DNA of 64,000 nucleotides from Mucilaginibacter myungsuensis (GTDB taxonomy: Bacteria; Bacteroidota; Bacteroidia; Sphingobacteriales; Sphingobacteriaceae): the NCBI RefSeq assembly GCF_015222005.1, contig NZ_JADFFL010000001.1, positions 558,001 to 622,000 on the forward strand. Direction: 5' to 3'. The notes below the pieces were generated by a model. That model was not told the origin of the DNA and made no database searches. It saw only the letters and a program-made list of their open reading frames with translations. Each line of letters begins with the position of its first letter. Positions within the stretch are counted from its first letter, which is position 1. Of this stretch, positions 25,543 through 34,695 are shown piece after piece. The translations under genes were made by a program, and so were the position numbers.

Positions 25543-26814
25543 ATGAGGTTAAAGGTTTTGTTATTAATATGCCCGTTCGCGGCCGCCGTAAATATCGCCA
25601 TGGCTAAGCCGGTGAAGGATTCGGTAGGTGTAGAGAATGTGAGCGGCAAAAAAGTGGTCCTACATAAAGTTGAACCCAAAGAAACTTATTTTGCCGTTGG
25701 CCGCAGGTACAACGTTAAACCCAACCTGATCATTCAATACAACAACAATATCGTTTTGCAACCCGGCGCGACCATTAAGATACCGACCGAGTTACCTTTT
25801 GCAGAGCCTGTTAAGGCTGCTCCGGCCCAAATGGCATCAGCTAAACCCGAAGTAAAACAGACCATCCAACAGTTCCGAGTATCGGCAGGTGAGACCTTGT
25901 ATTCTATTGCACGTCGTTTTAATACCACGGTAGATGAGATCAAAGCGTTGAATAGTTTAACGTCAGATGTACTGTCACCGGGTCAGACTTTGAACATCAA
26001 GTCGAGCGGGACTTCTGCAACGACCGAGCATACAGCTAACGTTGCAAGACCAGCCGCGACCGAAAATAGCAACACTACTTTAGCACAAGCATTGCAATCA
26101 GCCAAGTCGCAGATACAAGGCGGTCAAACTACCCAAACACAGCAGCAGGTACAATCTCCGGTCAAACAGGAGCAAACCCAGGTCACTGTCCCTGCGCCGC
26201 AAATACAAACACCTGCCCCGCAAAACAACGCACCGGTAAGTACAGCAAATACCCAACAGTACAAAGTATCTAATGGTGAGACCCTATATACCATCGCCAA
26301 AAGATTTAATACATCGGTAGAGGATATCATCGCGCTGAATAAGATCGAGAATAACACGATCACTCCCGGCCAATTGCTGACGGTACGCTCAGGTATGCCG
26401 CCTGCGGCTAAACCGGCACAACAACAGACGCAAGCTGTAGTTGCCAAACGCGATTCCACAAACCCTACGTTAGTGGACAGCCTGGGCGATAAGCATATCA
26501 ATACCACCCGCTATGGCTTGTTCGAAAAGAATGAGAAAGGCGCTGCCACCTGGATGGAAGATGCTGATATCGACCCTAAAAAACAATTGGTATTGCACCG
26601 CACCGCACCTATCGGCACGGTTTTACGCATTACTAACCCAATGACCAACCGCACGGTGTTTGCCAAAGTAGTAGGTCGTTTTGCTGATAATGAATCTAAC
26701 AAAGACGCTATTTTAGTGGTAACCAAAGGTGTTGCCGAGTCTTTAGGCGCAATGGATAAACGTTTCCGTGTTAATGTAAGCTACGGGGTACCGGCTAATG
26801 AGCAACAACAATAA
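25543..26814 (+). CDS. Triple-LysM exported protein with DPBB-like C-terminal domain
   Basis: This 423-residue protein has signal peptide MRLKVLLLICPFAAAVNIAMA. LysM repeats lie at about 39-82 (HKVEPKETYFAVGRRYNV), 110-153 (FRVSAGETLYSIARRFNT) and 243-286 (YKVSNGETLYTIAKRFNT). They are separated by a Gln/Pro-rich linker (about 175-240). The C-terminal part (from ATWMEDADIDP, about 330) includes LRITNPMTNRTVFAKVVGR, an RlpA-like double-psi barrel segment. LysM domains bind N-acetylglucosamine in peptidoglycan, so a cell-wall role is likely. Its end overlaps the udk start by 17 bp. Confidence 0.88.
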   Translation: MRLKVLLLICPFAAAVNIAMAKPVKDSVGVENVSGKKVVLHKVEPKETYFAVGRRYNVKPNLIIQYNNNIVLQPGATIKIPTELPFAEPVKAAPAQMASAKPEVKQTIQQFRVSAGETLYSIARRFNTTVDEIKALNSLTSDVLSPGQTLNIKSSGTSATTEHTANVARPAATENSNTTLAQALQSAKSQIQGGQTTQTQQQVQSPVKQEQTQVTVPAPQIQTPAPQNNAPVSTANTQQYKVSNGETLYTIAKRFNTSVEDIIALNKIENNTITPGQLLTVRSGMPPAAKPAQQQTQAVVAKRDSTNPTLVDSLGDKHINTTRYGLFEKNEKGAATWMEDADIDPKKQLVLHRTAPIGTVLRITNPMTNRTVFAKVVGRFADNESNKDAILVVTKGVAESLGAMDKRFRVNVSYGVPANEQQQ

Positions 26815-27442
26815 ACCGTATATTATCGGGATCGCCGGGGGCAGCGGATCCGGTAAAACCTTCTTTTTAAAATGTTTCCTAACGCATTTTACCGATGCGG
26901 AAGTTTGTCTGGTGTCGCAGGATGATTATTACATCCCGGTAGCGCATGATATGACGCCGGAAGAGAACAAGTTATATAACTTTGACCTGCCGACGACCAT
27001 CGACCGTGAGCACTTTTTTAATGATATCACCAATCTGCGTAATGGCGAGACCATTATTAAGCACGAGTACACCTTCAATAACCCTAACGCCGTACCAAAG
27101 GTGTTAGAGATCAAATCGGCACCGATCATCATTGTAGAAGGTCTGTTCATTATGCACTTCAGCGAGATAGCCGATGTGCTGGACATGAAGATCTTTATCG
27201 AAGCTGAAGATGATATCGCCTTAGCGCGTCGCCTTAAACGTGATCTGTTAGAGCGTGGCTATTCGCACGATGATGTAATGTATAAATGGCATAACCACGT
27301 GGTGCCGTCGTACCAGGAATTTTTATTGCCTTACCGCGAGGTTTGTAATACGATCATCGTTAACAATACTAACGTTGGGGATGATATCATTGCGATCACG
27401 GATAAGATATCGTACGAATTGCGGGAGAAAGTGTTGAGTTAG
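26798..27442 (+). CDS. udk: Uridine kinase
   Basis: This 214-residue nucleoside kinase has the Walker A P-loop GIAGGSGSGKT at 11-21, followed by the conserved DDYY segment (SQDDYYIP), the DLPTTIDREHF lid region and IIVEGLFIMH. It phosphorylates uridine and cytidine with ATP in pyrimidine salvage. The start codon lies inside the end of the LysM gene (17-bp overlap in another frame), implying coupled translation. It is followed by a strong terminator and is the last gene of a DUF4905-LysM-udk operon. Confidence 0.92.
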   Translation: MSNNNKPYIIGIAGGSGSGKTFFLKCFLTHFTDAEVCLVSQDDYYIPVAHDMTPEENKLYNFDLPTTIDREHFFNDITNLRNGETIIKHEYTFNNPNAVPKVLEIKSAPIIIVEGLFIMHFSEIADVLDMKIFIEAEDDIALARRLKRDLLERGYSHDDVMYKWHNHVVPSYQEFLLPYREVCNTIIVNNTNVGDDIIAITDKISYELREKVLS

Positions 27443-27761
27443 ATCTTGATATTTTATAACATATATTGATGCCCCGTTTAGGGGCATTTTTTGTTTGGCT
27501 TTCTTGTTATCGATGGGAAAGAATGTGAATTATTTTTTATTTCGCGGGTGAAGGGTAGCCTCGCTCCGGGGGCATTTTACATTTGCCTATTTATGCTATA
27601 AACAGGTAGTCCGCGCTGCGGGCAAGAAGCTTTTGTAGTGCACATTTTTCTCGTTCAAACAATTCCCGACACCTTAGTCATTTTTACCTGTGTTAACTTA
27701 TCCTCCGCCCTTTTATCTACCATAAAAAATTGTAGATTTACCGCAAATTCTACAACGTATT
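27443..27761 (+). other. 319-bp gap between udk and sucC
   Basis: It opens with the udk terminator. The middle (27500-27700) shows no gene, repeat or known RNA motif. TAGATTTA at 27733-27740, one base off the -7 consensus and 22 bp before the sucC ATG, is the best promoter candidate. Confidence 0.5.
27469..27493 (+). terminator. Terminator of the udk operon
   Basis: ATGCCCC (27469-27475) and GGGGCAT (27481-27487) form a stem with loop GTTTA, followed by TTTTTTG. Confidence 0.85.
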
Positions 27762-28955
27762 ATGAACATTCACGAATACCAGGGTAAACAGATACTTAAA
27801 AGTTTTGGCGTAAGGGTTCAGGAAGGCATTGTTGCCGATACTCCCGAAGAAGCTGTTGAGGCTGCTAAAAAAATGAAAGCCGATTACGGCAGTGATTGGG
27901 TTGTTATTAAAGCACAGATCCACGCTGGTGGTCGCGGTAAAGGTGGTGGCGTTAAGCTTGCCAAAAACCTTGACGAGGTTAAAGAACGCGCTACCAACAT
28001 CATTGGTATGCAGTTGGTTACCCCGCAAACCGGTCCGGAAGGCAAATTGGTTAGTAAGGTATTAGTTGCTCAGGATGTTTACTATCCGGGCGAAAGTGAA
28101 GTAAAAGAATTTTATGTGAGCGTATTGCTTGATCGTGCTACTGGCCGTAACATCGTTATGTACAGCACCGAAGGTGGTATGGACATTGAAGAAGTTGCAC
28201 ACAGCACACCTCACCTGATCTTTAAAGAAGAGATCGACCCTAAAGTTGGTCTGCAAGCTTTCCAGGCACGTAAGATCGCCTTTAACTTAGGTGTATCGGG
28301 CGATGCTTTTAAAGAGATGGTGAAATTTATCACCGCTCTATACAAAGCTTACGATGCTACCGATTCTTCTCAGTTCGAGATCAACCCGGTATTAAAAACA
28401 TCTGATAACAAGATCTTAGCTGTTGACGCTAAAGTTAACATCGACGATAACGCATTATACCGTCACCCGGATTACGCGGCGATGCGCGACGAAGCCGAAG
28501 AGGACCCTACTGAGGTAGAAGCAGGCAGATCCAACCTGAACTATGTGAAGCTTGACGGTAACGTGGGCTGTATGGTTAACGGTGCAGGTTTAGCAATGGC
28601 TACTATGGATATCATCAAGATCGCCGGTGGCGAGCCTGCTAACTTTTTGGATGTGGGTGGTACTGCTAACGCGCAAACTGTTAAGGCTGGGTTCAATATC
28701 ATCCTGTCTGACCCTAACGTTAAAGCTATCCTGATCAACATCTTCGGCGGTATCGTTCGTTGTGACCGTGTCGCGCAGGGTGTTATTGATGCCTACCATG
28801 AAATTGGCAACATCCCTGTACCTATCATTGTTCGTTTGCAAGGCACCAACGCTGCCGAAGCTAAAGAACTGATCGATAACTCAGGCCTGAAAGTTTTCTC
28901 GGCTATCTTGTTAAAAGAAGCTGCTGAGCGCGTTAAGGAAGTTTTAGCACTGTAA
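27762..28955 (+). CDS. sucC: Succinyl-CoA ligase (ADP-forming) beta subunit
   Basis: This 397-residue ATP-grasp protein opens with MNIHEYQGKQILKSFGV, the family's N-terminal signature. The nucleotide-binding grasp domain carries VVIKAQIHAGGRGKGGGVKL (about 47-66), and the C-terminal CoA-ligase fold includes NIFGGIVRCDRVAQG. It makes ATP from succinyl-CoA in the TCA cycle together with the alpha subunit SucD, which must lie elsewhere. It is monocistronic with its own terminator. Confidence 0.95.
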   Translation: MNIHEYQGKQILKSFGVRVQEGIVADTPEEAVEAAKKMKADYGSDWVVIKAQIHAGGRGKGGGVKLAKNLDEVKERATNIIGMQLVTPQTGPEGKLVSKVLVAQDVYYPGESEVKEFYVSVLLDRATGRNIVMYSTEGGMDIEEVAHSTPHLIFKEEIDPKVGLQAFQARKIAFNLGVSGDAFKEMVKFITALYKAYDATDSSQFEINPVLKTSDNKILAVDAKVNIDDNALYRHPDYAAMRDEAEEDPTEVEAGRSNLNYVKLDGNVGCMVNGAGLAMATMDIIKIAGGEPANFLDVGGTANAQTVKAGFNIILSDPNVKAILINIFGGIVRCDRVAQGVIDAYHEIGNIPVPIIVRLQGTNAAEAKELIDNSGLKVFSAILLKEAAERVKEVLAL

Positions 28956-29006
28956 TTAGAGCTAAGAGGTTAGTTAATTAGAATTTAGTTAGCTATACAC
29001 ATATAG

Positions 29007-29036
29007 AACGGGGAGCAATTGCTCCCCGTTTTTGTT
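29007..29036 (+). terminator. Terminator of sucC
   Basis: AACGGGGAGC (29007-29016) and GCTCCCCGTT (29021-29030) form a perfect 10-bp stem around AATT, followed by TTTG-TTTT. Confidence 0.9.
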
Positions 29037-29183
29037 TTACACGCTTTTTCAAACGGGTCTCCCTGACCACTATCCTCTGGGATATCTTCTATCTAATTTA
29101 AAATAAGCTTAACTTTTATCTAAAATATATGTTGTAACTTGTACCGAAAGCGATACAAGATCGTAAGCCAATTGTAAACTTAG

Positions 29184-29211
29184 AAAATTAGATGTTTAAA
29201 CATCTAATTTT
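29184..29211 (+). promoter_or_regulatory. 28-bp perfect palindromic operator at the yceI promoter
   Basis: AAAATTAGATGTTT is followed directly by its exact reverse complement. It covers the -33 position of the promoter whose -7 element is at 29216-29223, so a dimeric repressor bound here would block RNA polymerase. The 20-bp core (TTAGATGTTT and its complement) has the size of a MarR-type site; the regulator is not encoded in the window. Confidence 0.75.
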
Positions 29212-29215
29212 AATA

Positions 29216-29223
29216 TATCTTTG
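29216..29223 (+). promoter_or_regulatory. -7 element of yceI
   Basis: TATCTTTG, an exact TAnnTTTG match, begins 4 bp after the palindromic operator and 41 bp before the yceI ATG. Confidence 0.6.
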
Positions 29224-29256
29224 CTTCATCATTTAACAAAAACAATTATCAATATC

Positions 29257-29793
29257 ATGGCAACAGCAACAAAATGGGTTTTAGACCCAATGCACTCAGA
29301 AGTACAATTCAAAGTAAAACACTTAGTTATCTCCACTGTGACCGGTTTCTTTAAAAGCTTCGAAGGTAGCTTTGAGACCGAAAGCGAAGATTTCAGCGAC
29401 GCAAAGATCCAGTTCAGCTTGGATGTAGATAGCATCGATACCAATCAGGAAGCACGTGATGGTCACTTGAAATCAGCAGAATTTTTCGACGCTGAGCAGT
29501 TCCCAAAGATCAGTTTCGTATCAACTTCATTTACTAAAACAGGTGAAGATACTTACGCCCTTGCAGGCGACCTGACCATTAAAGACGTTACCAAACCGGT
29601 TACCTTGGCCGTTGAGCACGGTGGTGTAGCAGGCGACTTTTATGGTAACACAAAAGCAGGTTTCGAGATCACCGGTAAAGTTAACCGTAAAGAGTTCGGC
29701 TTGACTTGGGACGGCGTTACCGAAGCAGGTTCTGTAGTAGTTGGCGAGGATATCAAGTTGATCATCAACGTACAATTTGCTAAACAAGCTTAA
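29257..29793 (+). CDS. YceI family protein
   Basis: This 178-residue protein starts at the ATG at 29257; an in-frame ATG at 29221 overlaps the promoter and is rejected. WVLDPMHSEVQFKVKHLVIS and the following VTGFFKSFEG, then DISFVSTSF-type and GDLTIKDVTKPV strands are YceI lipocalin-like signatures; the fold binds polyprenoid or amide-like lipids. No signal peptide is present, unlike E. coli YceI, so this is a cytoplasmic type often found under MarR control in Bacteroidetes. The strong palindrome at its promoter fits that. Confidence 0.92.
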   Translation: MATATKWVLDPMHSEVQFKVKHLVISTVTGFFKSFEGSFETESEDFSDAKIQFSLDVDSIDTNQEARDGHLKSAEFFDAEQFPKISFVSTSFTKTGEDTYALAGDLTIKDVTKPVTLAVEHGGVAGDFYGNTKAGFEITGKVNRKEFGLTWDGVTEAGSVVVGEDIKLIINVQFAKQA

Positions 29794-29796
29794 ATA

Positions 29797-29974
29797 AAAT
29801 TCAAATTTCGAAATGCCAATTTCGAAATGATATATTCTACATCCCGGTTTGGGCGTTTTATTTGAGGAGAAAAACTATTTCCGTTTTTTGACCTTATATT
29901 TAGAACATCGAAACCGGGATATTTTTTTGCGACCATTTCGCATTTGACATTCCGCCTTTCGCATTCCTTAAGAA
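29797..29974. repeat. Word hairpin between yceI and the YrdC-type gene (ATTTCGAAAT)
   Basis: CAAATTTCGAAATGCCAA and TTTCGAAATG repeat a self-complementary word at about 29800-29828. The matching inverse words CATTTCGCATTTGACATTC and CCTTTCGCATTCC lie at 29934-29968. Inside sits a perfect 10-bp inverted repeat, ATCCCGGTTT (29841-29850) and AAACCGGGAT (29911-29920). Confidence 0.7.
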
Positions 29975-29975
29975 C

Positions 29976-30596
29976 ATGCTGATCAAGATCTACCCCGAAA
30001 ACCCTAACGAGAAAACCATACAACAGGTAGTGGATGTACTGCGCAAAGGCGGCATCATCATCTACCCTACAGATACGGTTTACGGATTGGGTTGCGATAT
30101 TACCAATCACCGCGCTATCGAAGCTATTTGTAAGATAAGACATATAAAGCCGGAGAAAGCTAATTTCTCTTTCATCTGCTACGATCTTAGCCACATATCC
30201 GATTATACCAAACCGATCGATACGACTGTTTACCGGGTATTGAAAAAGGCTTTACCGGGGCCGTTCACCTTCATTTTTAACGCAAGCAATAATGTACCCA
30301 AGCTGTTAAGTTCAAATAAAAAAACGGTCGGTATTCGTGTGCCTGATAATAACATCGCACGTTGCATTGTAAAGGAGTTGGGTAACCCGATCCTTTCTAC
30401 ATCAATTAAAGACGATGACGAGATCATCGAATATTCTACCGATCCCGAACTGATCTACGAGAAATACCAGGACCAGGTAGATCTGGTGATCGATGGCGGA
30501 TACGGCGGCAATATCGCATCTACCGTGGTCGATTGTACCAGCGGCGATTTCGAGATCATTCGTGAAGGTAAAGGCGAGTTAGATCTTTATTTGTAA
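29976..30596 (+). CDS. L-threonylcarbamoyladenylate synthase (Sua5/YrdC/YwlC family)
   Basis: This 206-residue protein has the YrdC nucleotide-binding fold: [21 protein letters not shown] (about 23-43), [15 protein letters not shown] and the later [15 protein letters not shown]. It makes threonylcarbamoyl-AMP, the precursor of t6A37 in ANN-decoding tRNAs. The C-terminal SIA domain of Sua5 is absent, so it is the short TsaC/YrdC form. The ATG lies directly after the word hairpin. Confidence 0.92.
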   Translation: MLIKIYPENPNEKTIQQVVDVLRKGGIIIYPTDTVYGLGCDITNHRAIEAICKIRHIKPEKANFSFICYDLSHISDYTKPIDTTVYRVLKKALPGPFTFIFNASNNVPKLLSSNKKTVGIRVPDNNIARCIVKELGNPILSTSIKDDDEIIEYSTDPELIYEKYQDQVDLVIDGGYGGNIASTVVDCTSGDFEIIREGKGELDLYL

Positions 30597-30676
30597 GATA
30601 TTCTTTTACGATGAGTTGTAACAATCGGCAAGGCTAAGCATCATAATGTAAATACAAAACCTTAAAAATTAAGATC

Positions 30677-30964
30677 ATGCCTATTAAAGAGTCCTTTAAC
30701 ATCAGTGGCGAATCGTTACTGAAAAAGATAAAAGAAATTATTGCCGACGGCAATGCAACCAAGATCACCATCAGCGACAAGTCGGGCAAAGAACTGATCA
30801 GCTTCCCGCTGACCTATGGCTTAGTTGGCGTGCTACTTGCACCGGTATTGGCTGCGGTTGGCGCTTTAGCTGCTTTGGTTGTAGAAGTGGTTGTTACGGT
30901 AGAGCGACCTGACAAAGCTGAGCCGGAATTTAAAAGCGAAGAGGTAAAAGCCGAAGAGATATAA
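30677..30964 (+). CDS. DUF4342 domain protein
   Basis: A 95-residue protein. The segment VKE-type helix (LLKKIKEIIADGNATKITISDKSGKE), then a hydrophobic helix (FPLTYGLVGVLLAPVLAAVGALAALVVEVVVTVE, about 47-80) is the DUF4342 pattern; an acidic tail follows. It probably has one membrane segment. The function is unknown, and relatives are often next to general stress genes. Confidence 0.8.
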   Translation: MPIKESFNISGESLLKKIKEIIADGNATKITISDKSGKELISFPLTYGLVGVLLAPVLAAVGALAALVVEVVVTVERPDKAEPEFKSEEVKAEEI

Positions 30965-30981
30965 GCAAGCCACTTAAAAGC

Positions 30982-31013
30982 ACAAAGGCTTCGGTGATCA
31001 CCGAAGCCTTTGT
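30982..31013. terminator. Bidirectional terminator between DUF4342 and trpA
   Basis: ACAAAGGCTTCGGTGA is followed by its perfect reverse complement, a 32-bp palindrome at the junction of two convergent genes. T and A tracts on the two sides let it serve both strands. Confidence 0.85.
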
Positions 31014-31030
31014 TATATATACAGATAGCG

Positions 31031-31804
31031 TTATCCTTTAATACCCTGGATGAACTCTCCTATCCCCTCCAGATAGTCCGCTCGTGAACCTAAATATTTC
31101 ACAAAAGCACTACCGACGATAGCGCCATTAGCATATTCGCAAGCTTTGCTGAACGTCTTATTATCACTGATACCGAAACCTATGATCAGCGGATTGTTCA
31201 ATTCCATCGTTTTTACACGTTGATAATAACCTTCTACCGCGTCGGATACATTAAGACTGCCCCCCGTAATTGATGATGATGACAACAAATAGATAAAGCT
31301 GTTACTCAAACCATCTATCTTGCGTATACGCTCTTCGGACGTTTGAGGCGTCACCAAAAAGATATTACTCAGGCCGTATTTGGCAAAGGTGTCTTTATAC
31401 AGATTCTCATACTCGTACATCGGCAGATCGGGAACGATCACGCCATCCACGCCAACCTCGGCAGCGGTTTTGCAGAAACGCTCAACACCATACTGCACCA
31501 TCGGGTTGCAATAGCCCATTAGGATAATCGGAATAGTTACAAGCTTGCGTAGTTCTTTCAGCTCTTCAAAAAGAACGTTTAGTGTCATACCGTTCTCCAA
31601 GGCTTGCTGCGAGCTATCTTGAATGGTCGGACCATCAGCCACGGGATCAGAATATGGAAAGCCGACCTCCAGAAAATCTGCACCTGCTTTTTCCAATGCC
31701 TCAGCAATGTCTACAGTAGTATTTAATGAAGGATATCCAGCCGTGAAATAGATCGACAGCAGGTTCTCCTTTTTTGTTTGAAATAGTTGGTTTAAACGAT
31801 TCAT
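31031..31804 (-). CDS. trpA: Tryptophan synthase alpha subunit
   Basis: This 257-residue TIM barrel has catalytic E46 (DFLEVGFPYSDP) and D57 (VADGPTIQ), with conserved GFGISD near the C-terminus binding the phosphate. It cleaves indole-glycerol phosphate to indole, which channels to TrpB. It is the last gene of trpD-trpF-trpB-trpA, separated from trpB by a 93-bp gap holding a word hairpin, which is unusual for genes whose products form a complex. Confidence 0.95.
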   Translation of the reverse strand: MNRLNQLFQTKKENLLSIYFTAGYPSLNTTVDIAEALEKAGADFLEVGFPYSDPVADGPTIQDSSQQALENGMTLNVLFEELKELRKLVTIPIILMGYCNPMVQYGVERFCKTAAEVGVDGVIVPDLPMYEYENLYKDTFAKYGLSNIFLVTPQTSEERIRKIDGLSNSFIYLLSSSSITGGSLNVSDAVEGYYQRVKTMELNNPLIIGFGISDNKTFSKACEYANGAIVGSAFVKYLGSRADYLEGIGEFIQGIKG

Positions 31805-31809
31805 GTTCA

Positions 31810-31895
31810 GTCAGTCGATGGTCCATGGTCGATAGACCATAGCAAAAAGTAAACTTAAATTTTACCATGGACTATCGGCCATGGTCTATGGACTA
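31810..31895. repeat. Word hairpin between trpB and trpA (GGTCCATGG/CCATGGAC)
   Basis: GTCGATGGTCCATGGTCGAT and AGACCATAG on the left (about 31813-31841) pair with CCATGGACTATCGGCCATGG and TCTATGGACTATC on the right (about 31864-31896). It is another short-word hairpin inside an operon. Confidence 0.7.
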
Positions 31896-31897
31896 TC

Positions 31898-33079
31898 TTA
31901 GTAGCCGAAATATTTAATATAAGTATCCAGATCCTTGTCGCCCCTGCCCGATAGGCAAATCACTACGTTATCATCTTTTTGGAATTGCATTTTCTCCAGG
32001 TAAGCTAACGCGTGTGCGCTTTCGATGGCAGGTATAATACCTTCGGTTTGCGAAAGTAGTAAACCCGCCTGCAGAGATTCCTCGTCGGTAATGCTTACAT
32101 ACTTCGCCCGGTTTATCTTGTGCAAATGCGCGTGCTGCGGACCTATACCCGGATAATCCAGACCTGCACTGATAGAGTATGGCTCAACTACTTGGCCATC
32201 CTCGGTCTGCATTAAAATGGTACGGCTGCCGTGTAGTACGCCTTCTTTACCAAGTGCCGTAGTAGCCGCCGAATGGCCGCTGTCCACGCCTTTACCGGCT
32301 GCTTCAACCGCGATGAGTTTTACGCCTTCGTCATCTAAAAAATGATAGAACATACCCATGGCGTTACTGCCACCACCTACGCAGGCCATTACGTATTCTG
32401 GTAGTTCTTTACCGGTATGCGCTAACAATTGCTTTTTGGTCTCTTGCGAAATGATAGACTGGAACTGCGCCACCATCTCGGGATATGGATACGGGCCAAC
32501 TACCGAGCCGATGATATAATGCGTGTCGACAGGATTGGCGATCCAATCGCGCATGGCCTCGTTGGTAGCATCTTTAAGCGTTTTGCTACCCGACGTTGCG
32601 GGAACAACAGTTGCGCCGAGCATTTTCATACGGGCAACATTAGGGGCCTGGCGCTGAATATCGATCTCGCCCATGTAAACTACACACTCAATTCCTTTTA
32701 AAGCACATACCGTAGCGGTAGCCACACCATGCTGACCGGCACCTGTCTCGGCTATGATACGTTTTTTGCCTAAACGCTCGGCCAACAAGATCTGCCCGAT
32801 CGCGTTATTGATCTTGTGTGATCCGGTATGGTTCAGGTCCTCACGTTTAAGGAAAATGTTACAGCCGTACTTTTCAGAGTATCGTTTAGCATGATACAAT
32901 GGCGAAGGGCGACCAACATAATCTTTTAGTAACTGATTGAACTCGGCTTTAAAATCAGCATCATTAATAATGTTCAGGTACTGCTGACGTAATTCTTCTA
33001 CGTTGGGATAAAGCATCTCGGGGATGTAAGCCCCGCCAAAATCGCCGTAATAACCCTGTTCGTTAACTCCGTATTTCAT
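31898..33079 (-). CDS. trpB: Tryptophan synthase beta subunit
   Basis: This 393-residue PLP enzyme has the PLP lysine K89 in [18 protein letters not shown] binding the cofactor phosphate and catalytic-region [12 protein letters not shown]. It joins indole and serine to give tryptophan. It is the major TrpB1 type (about 390-400 residues), which works in the alpha2-beta2 complex. It starts 2 bp after trpF. Confidence 0.97.
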   Translation of the reverse strand: MKYGVNEQGYYGDFGGAYIPEMLYPNVEELRQQYLNIINDADFKAEFNQLLKDYVGRPSPLYHAKRYSEKYGCNIFLKREDLNHTGSHKINNAIGQILLAERLGKKRIIAETGAGQHGVATATVCALKGIECVVYMGEIDIQRQAPNVARMKMLGATVVPATSGSKTLKDATNEAMRDWIANPVDTHYIIGSVVGPYPYPEMVAQFQSIISQETKKQLLAHTGKELPEYVMACVGGGSNAMGMFYHFLDDEGVKLIAVEAAGKGVDSGHSAATTALGKEGVLHGSRTILMQTEDGQVVEPYSISAGLDYPGIGPQHAHLHKINRAKYVSITDEESLQAGLLLSQTEGIIPAIESAHALAYLEKMQFQKDDNVVICLSGRGDKDLDTYIKYFGY

Positions 33080-33081
33080 TT

Positions 33082-33702
33082 TTATATGTTATTAAGCAAC
33101 GCGAAAGCTTGCTTTAATTTATCAATGTCTTTTAGTCCGGGTTCTATCTCGAACTTACTGTTCAGGTCAACACCGTAAAAGGCCGGGTGTTTGATGTTTT
33201 TTACTTCGGCGATGTTGTCTAAACTTAGTCCGCCACTTAAAAAGAATGGCACATCTAATTTGTAGTTATCTAAGACGCTCCAATCAAAACTTTGTCCTGA
33301 TCCTCCATGTGCTGCCGTTTTGGTATCGAACAAAAAGTAGTCAACGTGATCAGCGTACTTGTCTAATTGTTCAAAGTCGAACTCCTCGTCAACACCAAAG
33401 GCTTTTAGTACTTCTACCCTACCTTTAAATTGAGCGCAAAACTCCGGGCTTTCGTTACCATGCAATTGGATAGCTTCAAAATTGTATTTGCCGATCAACT
33501 CCTCCATCACAGACGGATCCTCATTTACAAATACACCGGTCTTTTTTATCGTCGACGGCAACTGAATTAAGGTCTCCTCAGGCAGTTCGTCAACAAATCT
33601 CGGTGATCGCTCATATCGGATAAAGCCCACATAGTCCGGCTGTAAACCGGCTACCGTTGCTATATTATCAGTATACTTCAATCCGCAAACTTTGATCCTC
33701 AT
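33082..33702 (-). CDS. trpF: Phosphoribosylanthranilate isomerase
   Basis: This 206-residue TIM barrel begins [13 protein letters not shown] with the catalytic cysteine C6. The catalytic Asp lies in the FLFDTKT segment (about 124-130) and GGLSLDNI binds phosphate. It performs the Amadori rearrangement that precedes the TrpC step. Its start codon overlaps the trpD stop by one base (TGATG). TrpC, which normally lies between trpD and trpF in Bacteroidetes, is missing at this spot. Confidence 0.93.
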   Translation of the reverse strand: MRIKVCGLKYTDNIATVAGLQPDYVGFIRYERSPRFVDELPEETLIQLPSTIKKTGVFVNEDPSVMEELIGKYNFEAIQLHGNESPEFCAQFKGRVEVLKAFGVDEEFDFEQLDKYADHVDYFLFDTKTAAHGGSGQSFDWSVLDNYKLDVPFFLSGGLSLDNIAEVKNIKHPAFYGVDLNSKFEIEPGLKDIDKLKQAFALLNNI

Positions 33703-34694
33703 CAGTTCTTGTTGATCAGTTTGTTAAAGCTATTTAGGGCTTGCTTATTCATCAAAGCGGTTTCGGCTTCGTAAAAGCAATCGCCAAAGGTAGCCTGAGG
33801 TTTGATGGTACGAATAGCGATCGCAGCATTGCAAAGCACCACATTATTTTGGGCTGATGTTCCTTTGCCATGCAATACATCGCTGAAGATCTTTGCTGAA
33901 TCAGCAACGCTATGGCCACCAACTATTTCGGATGGATCAAGTTTCTCGAAACCTAAACTTTCGATGGTGTTTATCTTTTCACCCTCGGTACTGAAGGTTT
34001 TAAAATCGCAGGTCATTGATACTTCATCATAGCCTTCTAAAGCGTTCAAGATAGTATATTTAACATCCGACTTTTGGTATAGATATGCATACAAACGGGC
34101 TAATTCCAAATTATATACACCGGCTAACTGATTATTCGGTCGTGCAGGGTTAACCAGCGGACCAAGCATATTAAAGAAGGTCTTAATGCCTAACTCCTTA
34201 CGGATCGGCGCTACGGTCTTCATAGCCGGGTGGAACAGTGGTGCATGCAAGAAGCAAATGTTTGACTCATCCATATTACGGTGTAGCGTATCCATATCGT
34301 TAGTGAACTGGTAGCCCAGATACTCCATCACGTTAGATGATCCACAGCCCGAGGAAACACCATAGTTACCATGCTTAGCTACTTTATACCCTGCGCCGGC
34401 CACTACAAATGAGGCAAGTGTAGATATATTGAAGGTATCCTTGCCATCGCCACCTGTGCCACAAAGGTCGATGATATCATCAGCCTCTAATTTTACTGGA
34501 ACGCATAGTTCCAGCATAGCATCACGGAAACCTTCTAACTCGTCAACAGTGATGCTGCGCATGCAATAGGCCGTCATAAATGCCGCCATTTGCGAGTTGT
34601 TGTATTTGCCCAGCGCAATATTGGTCAGTATCTCTTTAGACTGCTCGTGACTGAATGTTTTATGTTCGAATAAATGGTTTAATATCGCTTTCAT
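33702..34694 (-). CDS. trpD: Anthranilate phosphoribosyltransferase
   Basis: This 330-residue protein has the PRPP-binding signature LCGTGGDGKDTFNIST (about 63-78) and KHGNYGVSS, plus LGPLVNPARP. It transfers phosphoribose to anthranilate. It is the first structural gene after the trp attenuator; no trpE or trpG precedes it in the window, so anthranilate synthase must be encoded elsewhere, if present. The gene runs from an ATG 91 bp after the attenuator's T-run. Confidence 0.95.
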   Translation of the reverse strand: MKAILNHLFEHKTFSHEQSKEILTNIALGKYNNSQMAAFMTAYCMRSITVDELEGFRDAMLELCVPVKLEADDIIDLCGTGGDGKDTFNISTLASFVVAGAGYKVAKHGNYGVSSGCGSSNVMEYLGYQFTNDMDTLHRNMDESNICFLHAPLFHPAMKTVAPIRKELGIKTFFNMLGPLVNPARPNNQLAGVYNLELARLYAYLYQKSDVKYTILNALEGYDEVSMTCDFKTFSTEGEKINTIESLGFEKLDPSEIVGGHSVADSAKIFSDVLHGKGTSAQNNVVLCNAAIAIRTIKPQATFGDCFYEAETALMNKQALNSFNKLINKN

Positions 34695-34695
34695 A

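Larger units (their letters stand above)
28956..29256 (+). other. 301-bp gap between sucC and yceI
   Basis: It holds the sucC terminator (29007-29036), a 28-bp perfect palindrome (29184-29211) and the yceI -7 element (29216-29223). The stretch 29040-29180 is AT-rich and otherwise empty. Confidence 0.6.

Noticed and set aside
27500..27730. Riboswitch or small RNA upstream of sucC.
   Set aside because: No conserved riboswitch core or stable structured element could be recognised by eye.
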